5,176 bases of DNA from Actinomycetes bacterium (GTDB lineage Bacteria > Actinomycetota > Acidimicrobiia > Spongiisociales > UBA5794), in NCBI GenBank assembly GCA_024275815.1, contig JAJRYI010000369.1:1-5176 (forward strand), given 5' to 3'. This document shows, piece by piece, positions 1 to 4,373 of the stretch. The notes under the pieces are model-generated. The model was not told where the DNA came from. It saw nothing but the letters and a program-made list of their open reading frames with translations, and ran no database searches. Within the stretch, counting starts at the first letter, position 1. Every line of letters starts with the position of its first letter. A program made the position numbers and the translations under genes.

Positions 1-189
1 GAAGGCAACGGCGATCGCGGTCCCGAGTTCGATGTTCGTGGAGTGCTCGGCCCCAAGTGTGAGGGGGAGGAAGGGGTCGTGGCTGGTCTCGGCGGACCAG
101 AACCCGTCGTACCCGGACGCCTCGGCGTCGGTGACCTGCCCCCGAACCGTGGAGAGATCCGGGCTGAACATGATGGTGTCGATCTTCAT
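1..189 (-). CDS. LLM-class F420-dependent oxidoreductase, N-terminal part (runs off left edge)
   Basis: Only the first 63 residues are in the window; the reading frame is open to the left edge. The protein starts MKIDTIMFSPDL and continues with SGYDGFWSAETSHDPFLPL (about residues 25-43) and IELGTAIAVAF (53-63). This is the first beta-strand, helix and second strand of the luciferase-like monooxygenase TIM barrel. The combination of a GYDG[FLW]W-like turn, an E-T-x-HDPFLPL segment and IELGT-I-VAF is what I recall for the actinobacterial F420-dependent LLM subgroup annotated as TIGR03617. Members are thought to use reduced F420 for hydride transfer in the cytoplasm, and their substrates are mostly unknown. 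The ATG at 189 is preferred because it matches the usual family start; only a weak purine-rich stretch precedes it. It lies 48 bp downstream of the arginase-like gene on the same strand, so it may be the last visible gene of the operon. The family call is firm and the subgroup less so. Confidence 0.85.
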   Translation of the reverse strand, partial: MKIDTIMFSPDLSTVRGQVTDAEASGYDGFWSAETSHDPFLPLTLGAEHSTNIELGTAIAVAF

Positions 190-237
190 GTCGCCCAGTC
201 TCGTCGATGCCCGGCGCGGACGGCAACTCGCGGATCT

Positions 238-1017
238 CTACTCTTGGAACACGCCCATGATCGAGCGTGTCACCGCTGCGGCTCGCTCGGCGTTGGGGAG
301 TGCGGGGTTCCACGACGAGACCGACGCTGCAACGACACGTCCTGTTGCTGCCAGGCTCGCAACGGTACCTCGAACAGCCTCCGCCGACGGTCCACCGGGA
401 GCCGGATAGTTGATCGCAGGCAGGTCGGAAGGATCGACCACGTCTACGTCGACGTGGACGTAGATCGGACCCGGTGGGGGAGTCATCGATGCGACATCAT
501 CGACGGACATCACGTTCAGGCCCGACGCGGCGACTGCGGTCTCCTCGTTTCGGTCCAGGTCACGGGCGTCCACGAGGATGATGCGGTCGTCCGAGAGTGG
601 TCGAAGGCCGGTCGCCTCGACGATAGTCTGCTCACCCCGGCCGCTCAGCATCGCAAGGGGCATACCGCCGAGGAAGTTCGACGACGTCGTTTCCCACGTG
701 TGGAAGTCCCCATGGGCGTCGAACCAGTAGAGAGTCGGCTCGATGCCCGTTCGTTGAAGCCCTGCAAGGACGCCGATGACCGAGAGGCAGTCACCTGCGT
801 AGACGAGTGAACGATCACCGCCCGCAACCACGCCGGCAAGCTCGTCGTAGAGCACTGCCATCCGTCGCTGCGCCGGTCCGTTCGGCCCCTCGGCGTGCGA
901 TGTGTCGTACTCGAGGGTCTCGTCCCCCAGATCGGGTGTGAGCGTGATGGCAGGTTCGGGGACGGCGAAGCCGCCCATGTATCGACCGATGAAGTAGGGG
1001 ACGGCAACGACCTGCAT
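238..1017 (-). CDS. Arginase/agmatinase-family (ureohydrolase-fold) protein with Cys in the first metal motif
   Basis: A 259-residue protein, slightly short for arginases and agmatinases (about 290-320). The family motifs are in order: AGDCLSVIG (74-82), in the place of the usual GGDHS; WFDAHGDFHT (98-107), matching DAHxD with D100, H102 and D104; and HVDVDVVDP (188-196), matching SxDxDxxDP with D190 and D192. The first metal-binding histidine is replaced by C77. The segment around 113-121 (SNFLGGMPL) lacks the histidine that arginases use near the substrate. Known members hydrolyse guanidino compounds to urea with a two-manganese centre. Here five of the six usual metal ligands remain, so metal binding is likely but the reaction and substrate cannot be assigned. 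I recall Cys-containing members as a recurrent actinobacterial subgroup, so this is probably a real subfamily rather than decay. It sits 39 bp after the heme membrane gene and 48 bp before the LLM gene. Its ATG has only a distant G-rich stretch (about 1031-1038) upstream, a weak ribosome site. Confidence 0.9.
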   Translation of the reverse strand: MQVVAVPYFIGRYMGGFAVPEPAITLTPDLGDETLEYDTSHAEGPNGPAQRRMAVLYDELAGVVAGGDRSLVYAGDCLSVIGVLAGLQRTGIEPTLYWFDAHGDFHTWETTSSNFLGGMPLAMLSGRGEQTIVEATGLRPLSDDRIILVDARDLDRNEETAVAASGLNVMSVDDVASMTPPPGPIYVHVDVDVVDPSDLPAINYPAPGGPSAEAVRGTVASLAATGRVVAASVSSWNPALPNAERAAAVTRSIMGVFQE

Positions 1018-1056
1018 GGTGCAACGCTACCGTCCCCCGAATCAGAAGCGGTTCTG

Positions 1057-1668
1057 TCAGCTGCCGACACCCGTCCGTGCCGACTGGCGTCCATCAGCGT
1101 CCGCCTCCGCACGCGTCTCGCGACGTTTCCGGCCGGTTCCCGCGAGCAAGCGGTACAGCACGATGAATACCGACAACCCGATCAGGACGATCAGCGACAC
1201 CAGATACAGGCGGTTCCCGACATCGGTGCCCGCTGCGCCGGAGTGCATCGCGACCACCCACAACAGTGGGAAGCTGAGGAGGTGGACGGCACGCCAAACC
1301 TTTCGAGAGAGACGTGCACGCACGGGTTGCCACGACGTCAGCTGGACGGCGGTAAGGATGTAGAGACCTGCCACCCCCCACGTTACCGCAGCAGGTCGCC
1401 ACTCCGATGCGAACGGAACGAAGATGCTCGCCAGATCGAACTCGACGTAGGAGTCGGCGAGGAGGCCGACCAGGTGGAGCACGACGAAGACCACGGTGAG
1501 CCCTCCGAGCCAGCGATGGAGGTCGAGTAGCCACGCTGCGCGCTTGACGGGTTTGACGAGTTGAGTCGACAGGAGGACGCCCCAAACGAACGCGGCGACC
1601 AGAAGGACACCTGCGATGAGTCCCGACGAACGAGCGAGGTACCACCAGACGCTTGCTGCAAAGATCAT
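1057..1668 (-). CDS. Ferric-reductase-like transmembrane protein (stand-alone bis-heme b domain)
   Basis: A 203-residue, largely hydrophobic protein with about five or six membrane segments: near residues 11-33, 47-71, 93-111, 127-143 and 153-175, with a charged cytoplasmic-type C-tail (K/R/E-rich, 179-203). Four histidines lie within or at the ends of membrane helices: H51 and H65 (14 apart) and H129 and H142 (13 apart). This is the same spacing as the two heme-ligand pairs of NADPH oxidase and ferric reductase cores. No FAD- or NAD(P)-binding domain follows, so it should take electrons from a separate partner, as MsrQ/YedZ does, and pass them across the membrane. The ATG at 1668 overlaps the apbE stop (ATGA) and has AAAGG eight bases upstream; an in-frame ATG at 1701 would add 11 residues inside apbE and is less likely. 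Translational coupling with apbE supports a joint role in flavin/heme electron transfer. Whether iron, a protein or a sulfoxide is the final acceptor is unknown. Confidence 0.87.
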   Translation of the reverse strand: MIFAASVWWYLARSSGLIAGVLLVAAFVWGVLLSTQLVKPVKRAAWLLDLHRWLGGLTVVFVVLHLVGLLADSYVEFDLASIFVPFASEWRPAAVTWGVAGLYILTAVQLTSWQPVRARLSRKVWRAVHLLSFPLLWVVAMHSGAAGTDVGNRLYLVSLIVLIGLSVFIVLYRLLAGTGRKRRETRAEADADGRQSARTGVGS

Positions 1669-2561
1669 GCTGCGAACCTTTCGATACCGGGTGTTCGCCA
1701 TACGAGGTCATCGACGTCGACCAGCAAGCCGTCAACTCCTACAGAGTCGAGGAACGACAGCGCCGATATGGGGTCGCTGCGTATCGCTGCCTTGCAGAGG
1801 ACCTCTGCCATCCAGGCCTCGCCTGCAACGACCGTCGCTGAGACGATCTTGGACACGATCGGGTCTCCGGTGCGTGGATCGATCAGGTGGTGGACGTGCT
1901 CACCGTCATCGATCCAGGTTCTGGAGCGAATCGAAGACGTGCACACGGCTCCACATTCGAGGCGAAGCTCGGTGATGGCCATGTCTCTGACCATCGGATC
2001 CTCCACGGTCACGACCCAGTCGGGTGGGGCGGAGCCGGCGATTCGCACGTCCCCGCCGATGCCGACGATGGCAGCAGTGGCCCCGGCTGCAACAGCCTCG
2101 CTCGCCACGAAGTCCGCAGCGAGTCCCTTCCCGATCCCGCCGGGATCGAAACCCGTGCCGTCGTGGAGGCGTACACGGAGGTGCTCACGGTCGATCTCGA
2201 TCCCCGTTGGTCCCGGTGCAGGACCGCGCTGTGGAGCCTGAGAGAGCGCCGTGCGTCCCGGGGCTCCCGTCTTGCTCTCGCCGTACCCGTGGGAGACGAG
2301 AGAGGAGAGGATCGTTGGATCGAACGCACCTTTCGTCATCTGCCATGCGGTGAGAGAGTGGTCGAGGAGTGTCAGCGTGTCGGGGGAGATTCGCACCCAG
2401 TCCATCGAAGCGTTCATCGTCGAGATCTCGCTGTCGGGAAGAAAGCGACTCCAGAGGTTCTCCAACTCGGAGATCCGTTGCCTGGCCCCCTCGAGCAGGT
2501 GACCTGGCCCGTCGATCACGACGACGGTGTCACTTCCCATCGCCCGAAAGGCGGCTGACAC
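1665..2561 (-). CDS. apbE: FAD:protein FMN transferase (ApbE family)
   Basis: A 298-residue protein of normal length for ApbE enzymes, which cleave FAD and attach FMN through a phosphoester bond to Thr/Ser of extracytoplasmic flavoproteins. Motifs in order: LWSRFLPDSEISTMN (36-50), GAFDPTI (78-84), GFDPGGIGKGLAAD (137-150), VGIGGDVR (166-173), HHLIDPRTGDP (224-234) and SATVVAGEAW (241-250). The Mg site normally reads ADALAT; here it reads AEVLCKA (252-258), with E253 for Asp and K257 for Thr. I recall similar AEV-x-x-KA forms in actinobacterial homologues, so this may be a subgroup trait. No signal peptide or lipobox is visible, so it is either cytoplasmic or exported in some other way. The start is taken as GTG at 2561, ten bases after the upstream gene's stop; ATG at codon 8 is an alternative, but the FRAMGSD start looks like the family N-terminus. 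It overlaps the heme membrane gene by 4 bp. The flavin acceptor protein is not in the window. Confidence 0.94.
   Translation of the reverse strand: MSAAFRAMGSDTVVVIDGPGHLLEGARQRISELENLWSRFLPDSEISTMNASMDWVRISPDTLTLLDHSLTAWQMTKGAFDPTILSSLVSHGYGESKTGAPGRTALSQAPQRGPAPGPTGIEIDREHLRVRLHDGTGFDPGGIGKGLAADFVASEAVAAGATAAIVGIGGDVRIAGSAPPDWVVTVEDPMVRDMAITELRLECGAVCTSSIRSRTWIDDGEHVHHLIDPRTGDPIVSKIVSATVVAGEAWMAEVLCKAAIRSDPISALSFLDSVGVDGLLVDVDDLVWRTPGIERFAA
1677..1681 (-). promoter_or_regulatory. Ribosome binding site deciding the heme membrane protein start
   Basis: AAAGG on the minus strand lies eight bases before the ATG at 1668, inside the last codons of apbE. It favours the short form (203 residues) over the ATG at 1701 and fits translational coupling through the ATGA overlap. 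Confidence 0.6.
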
Positions 2562-2571
2562 GACCTAGGTG

Positions 2572-2970
2572 TCAACGGCTGCCATTGCTCTTCACCACCA
2601 CAGTTCGCTTCTGCGCCTTCACCACCACTAGCTGAGGCTTTGCTGGAGCGATCGTTGTCGTTGGTGCGCTCGATGCACTCGGTGGGGCGACTGTTTCGGT
2701 ACCTGACGAAGGAACCGGCAGAAGGAGGTTTGGCCGTGTAGGCGTCGCCACTGCGACCTCGGGCGTCGGAACCGGCGGGACTGCTGCAGCTGCCTCCGCT
2801 GCGATTATCTTCGCGTCGGCAGACGCCATGGCGAAGATCAAGCTAGCGGCTGCTGTGGCACTGACGGCAACGGCAAGGGCTCGTGATCCAGCCGCAGGGT
2901 GTTCCCGGCGGGCCGGAGCGGCTCTGCGCCGTGCTCCGGCCCGGACCACCGCCGGGTTGTCAGTCGACAT
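2572..2970 (-). CDS. Small unknown membrane-anchored or exported protein with Pro/Ala/Thr linker and basic tail
   Basis: A 132-residue protein of no family I recognise. It has an Arg-rich N-terminus (R10, R14-R16, R21-R22, R30), one hydrophobic segment (about 31-50, ALAVAVSATAAASLIFAMAS), then an Ala/Pro/Ser/Thr-rich low-complexity stretch (55-112). The C-tail contains VVVK twice, nine residues apart (115-118 and 124-127), and is basic (K111, K118, K121, R122, K127, R132). The layout suggests a positive-inside membrane anchor or uncleaved signal with the linker and tail outside the membrane. There are no cysteines, so it is not a lipoprotein. The ATG at 2970 has GAGGG eight bases upstream and follows the acidic-repeat gene by 22 bp; the frame is open further upstream, through that gene, but the extension is only a shadow of the repeat. 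Small proteins of this style sit beside ApbE and ferric-reductase genes in other actinomycetes as far as I recall, but no function can be given. Confidence 0.77.
   Translation of the reverse strand: MSTDNPAVVRAGARRRAAPARREHPAAGSRALAVAVSATAAASLIFAMASADAKIIAAEAAAAVPPVPTPEVAVATPTRPNLLLPVPSSGTETVAPPSASSAPTTTIAPAKPQLVVVKAQKRTVVVKSNGSR
2590..2628 (-). repeat. Two 12-bp direct repeats encoding the VVVK motifs
   Basis: The plus-strand word cttcaccaccac occurs at 2590-2601 and again at 2617-2628, 27 bp apart, in frame within the 132-residue protein. It encodes the VVVK that appears twice in the basic C-tail. It may be a small internal duplication or simply repeated use of the same codons. Confidence 0.7.
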
Positions 2971-2978
2971 CGTTGTAA

Positions 2979-2983
2979 CCCTC
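2979..2983 (-). promoter_or_regulatory. Ribosome binding site of the 132-residue protein
   Basis: GAGGG on the minus strand is eight bases before the ATG at 2970, within the 22-bp gap after the acidic-repeat gene. It fixes the start among several in-frame upstream ATGs that fall in the repeat shadow. Confidence 0.65.
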
Positions 2984-2992
2984 GGTTTCGTT

Positions 2993-3577
2993 TCAGTCGT
3001 CATCGTCCGCCTCGTAGCGGTCGTCATCATCCTTCTCGTAGCGGTCATCGTCATCGTCCTCGTAGCGGTCATCGTCGTCATCACTGGACAACACCGGTGT
3101 GAGATCGTCGACGAGGGTCTGGACCGAGCCATCCGGGTTGAGTACAGCGATGAACCGCAGGACCGTTCCGTCACCGTTGACGAAGCCGATGTCGACGGCG
3201 GTCCCATCGAGGATCTGCGCCGTCTGCCAACCTGTGTTGGTTTCGACGTCGATGATCGTCAGCATCGAGCCGTCGTTCTCGAGCGTCACGATGCCTGCGT
3301 CTGCAACTGCGTAAGCGGTGATCTCACCGGATGCCGCAGAATCCGTCGTTTCCTGCGGTGCCACGGTCGTGGAGGTCGAAGTGGCATCATCGGTGACCTT
3401 GACGACCGGAGCAGGTGGAACCTCGACCTGTTCGGTGGTGGCGACGGTGAGTGCGCCGACCTCGCCCGTGTCGGTCCCGCTGGTGAGGATTCCGAGGTTC
3501 GTAGCGATCGCCGCCGTTGCGGCGAGGATCACGACTGCCACGGAAGCTGCCGTGACGATTGCGGTGCGATGTTTCAT
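2993..3577 (-). CDS. Exported unknown protein with C-terminal (x)DDDDRYE octapeptide repeats
   Basis: A 194-residue protein without a named family. It starts MKHR followed by a hydrophobic segment (about 5-26, ending AAIAT), a signal peptide or N-terminal anchor; there is no lipobox and no cysteine at all. A Thr/Val/Pro-rich linker (about 33-83) leads to a beta-rich core (about 85-163), recognisable by DAGIVTLENDG, GWQTAQILDG, VDIGFVNGDG and RFIAVLNPDG. The C-terminus (166-194) is three octapeptides of form xDDDDRYE plus a final ADDDD, giving about 18 aspartates in the last 29 residues. Such a tail could bind cations (calcium, iron or other metals) or a basic partner; this is inference. It is the first gene of the leftward unit, with a near-perfect AGGAGG ribosome site, and lies divergent to the two-component genes, so it is probably abundant and regulated by them. 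It might supply the signal sensed by the kinase or be the main product of the response. It lacks a recognisable FMN-binding motif. Confidence 0.86.
   Translation of the reverse strand: MKHRTAIVTAASVAVVILAATAAIATNLGILTSGTDTGEVGALTVATTEQVEVPPAPVVKVTDDATSTSTTVAPQETTDSAASGEITAYAVADAGIVTLENDGSMLTIIDVETNTGWQTAQILDGTAVDIGFVNGDGTVLRFIAVLNPDGSVQTLVDDLTPVLSSDDDDDRYEDDDDDRYEKDDDDRYEADDDD
2996..3082 (-). repeat. 24-bp in-frame tandem repeat encoding xDDDDRYE
   Basis: The 12-base core ctcgtagcggtc (plus strand) recurs exactly at 3011-3022, 3035-3046 and 3059-3070, a strict 24-bp period matching eight codons. The RYE-coding bases are identical in all three copies, while the aspartate codons between them mix GAC and GAT. 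The first position of each octapeptide varies: D, D, K, then A in the final partial unit. A copy-number-variable tract by slippage or recombination is plausible because the unit keeps frame. Confidence 0.95.
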
Positions 3578-3582
3578 TGTTC

Positions 3583-3588
3583 CCTCCT
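3583..3588 (-). promoter_or_regulatory. Strong Shine-Dalgarno site of the acidic-repeat gene
   Basis: A perfect AGGAGG on the minus strand lies five bases before the ATG at 3577. It is by far the strongest ribosome site in the window, suggesting high translation of the exported acidic protein. Confidence 0.8.
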
Positions 3589-3612
3589 GGGGGTTGTTTC
3601 CTACCTGAAAGA

Positions 3613-3618
3613 ACCGTA
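3613..3618 (-). promoter_or_regulatory. Possible -10 element for the leftward operon
   Basis: The minus strand reads TACGGT here, fitting the loose actinobacterial TAnnnT form. No good -35 lies 16-19 bases upstream, as expected for an activator-dependent promoter, and the tandem repeat would then sit roughly 45-60 bases before the start of transcription. This is a weak call by eye. Confidence 0.22.
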
Positions 3619-3649
3619 TCGAATACCGGGTGAGCAGAAGGGAAGCCCA

Positions 3650-3667
3650 AGGTAAGCGTCAGGTAAA
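3650..3667 (+). promoter_or_regulatory. Candidate response-regulator site: tandem AGGTAA with 11-bp spacing
   Basis: AGGTAA occurs at 3650-3655 and 3661-3666, so equivalent bases are exactly 11 bp apart, one helical turn. OmpR/PhoB-family regulators bind as head-to-tail dimers to such direct repeats. A further copy, TCAGGTA, at 3659-3665 overlaps the second repeat and is mirrored as TACCTGA at 3602-3608. Binding by the neighbouring regulator is inferred. Confidence 0.5.
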
Positions 3668-3672
3668 GATGC

Positions 3673-3684
3673 ATCGGTACCGAT
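3673..3684. promoter_or_regulatory. Perfect 12-bp palindrome upstream of the response regulator
   Basis: ATCGGTACCGAT is self-complementary over all 12 bases and ends 23 bases before the regulator's ATG. It could be an operator for a dimeric repressor or a chance palindrome; OmpR-type regulators usually prefer direct repeats, so a different protein would be expected. Confidence 0.35.
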
Positions 3685-3707
3685 CAGGACCGTGCCACCA
3701 TGGCGTC

Positions 3708-4373
3708 ATGCACATTCTCCTGGTAGAGGACGACGTCGGTATCGCCGAGCCCCTGGTCGAAGGTCTGCAGCGTCAGGGGTACGACGTGACGTGGGTGAGA
3801 ACCGGGCGTGAAGCGATCGCCGAGGACCCCCGCGACCTCGTGCTGCTCGATCTCGGTCTTCCCGATCTCGATGGAGAGATGGTTGCATCCCGGATTCGTG
3901 AGCACTCCCAGGTCCCCATCATCGTCGTCACCGCTCGCTCCGATGAGATCGACCGTGTCACGCTGCTCGATCTCGGGGCCGACGACTACCTCGTCAAGCC
4001 GTTCGGCTTCAGGGAGCTCAGCGCCAGGATCCGGGCACTGATGCGCCGTGTATCGGACCGGTCCACCGTCGCCGACCAGGAGATCGAAGTGGGTCGGTTG
4101 GTGATAAGCCACAGGACGCGCACGGTGTTCTTCGACGGTGAAGAGGTGTCGCTGACACCCAAGGAGTACGATCTGCTCGCTTTCCTTGCAGGCGATCCTG
4201 GTGCCGTGCTCTCGAGAGACGAGATCCTTCGATCGGTCTGGGACGAGCATTGGTGGGGGTCGACCAAGACCCTCGATGTTCACATCGCTTCGTTGCGCCG
4301 CAAGCTCGGTGATCCCGATCTGATCGTGACCGTCCGGGGTGTCGGTTATCGGCTCACCGAGTCCCCAGAGTGA
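3708..4373 (+). CDS. OmpR/PhoB-family response regulator
   Basis: A 221-residue cytoplasmic protein of typical length for this family. The receiver domain (1-113) has the acidic pair D8-D9, the phospho-acceptor D48 in LLDLGLPDLDG, T75 in VVTAR, Y94 and K97 in DDYLVKPF. The winged-helix DNA-binding domain (about 125-218) has the standard SLTPKEYDLLAFL segment (about 146-158), LSRDEILRSVW, the recognition-helix region LDVHIASLRRKLGD, and the wing VRGVGYRL. The start is taken at MHILLVEDD because that matches the family N-terminus; an in-frame ATG at 3669 would add 13 residues unlike any receiver. No good Shine-Dalgarno precedes 3708, so leaderless or weak initiation is possible. Its stop overlaps the kinase start (GTGA), so the two are co-translated partners. 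It probably controls the divergent operon and itself through the tandem AGGTAA site. Confidence 0.95.
   Translation: MHILLVEDDVGIAEPLVEGLQRQGYDVTWVRTGREAIAEDPRDLVLLDLGLPDLDGEMVASRIREHSQVPIIVVTARSDEIDRVTLLDLGADDYLVKPFGFRELSARIRALMRRVSDRSTVADQEIEVGRLVISHRTRTVFFDGEEVSLTPKEYDLLAFLAGDPGAVLSRDEILRSVWDEHWWGSTKTLDVHIASLRRKLGDPDLIVTVRGVGYRLTESPE

Larger units (their letters stand above)
3578..3707. promoter_or_regulatory. Divergent promoter region between the operon and the two-component system
   Basis: The 130-bp region between two divergent start codons is the only intergenic space in the window long enough for promoters. It contains, from left to right, the leftward ribosome site, an inverted AGGTA half-site (3601-3608), a possible leftward -10, the tandem AGGTAA repeat, and a 12-bp palindrome. 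The autoregulation and control of the divergent operon by the adjacent response regulator are inferred from this arrangement. No clear promoter for the rightward genes could be picked out. Confidence 0.65.

Noticed and set aside
43..810. Long plus-strand open frame (255 codons) opposite the arginase-like gene.
   Set aside because: Its translation is Arg/Asp-rich with no recognisable domain, and the opposite strand has clear ureohydrolase motifs; it is a GC-rich shadow frame.
1043..1056. Small inverted repeat CAGAA-n4-TTCTG just after the heme protein gene, a possible terminator.
   Set aside because: The stem is only 5 bp and there is no T-run on the transcribed strand; too weak to end transcription.
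1669..1701. Upstream ATG start for the heme membrane protein.
   Set aside because: It lies inside apbE without a good ribosome site, whereas the ATG at 1668 has AAAGG at proper spacing and an ATGA overlap.
2996..3082. Regular 24-bp repeats resembling a short array.
   Set aside because: They are in-frame coding repeats giving xDDDDRYE; the 'spacers' are aspartate codons, far too short and alike for a CRISPR array.
2572..3207. Longer form of the small protein, starting inside the acidic-repeat gene.
   Set aside because: The extra N-terminus (Thr/Met/Arg repeats) is the acidic repeat read in another frame; the ATG at 2970 has its own ribosome site.
3317..3343. DSAASGEIT (residues 79-87) in the acidic protein as a flavinylation motif for ApbE.
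   Set aside because: The known motif is D-x-x-S/T-G-A-T/S; here the spacing is off by one and the Ala and following Thr do not align.
3630..3707. Upstream in-frame starts for the response regulator.
   Set aside because: They add residues before the conserved MHILLVEDD start and would overlap the tandem AGGTAA site and palindrome.
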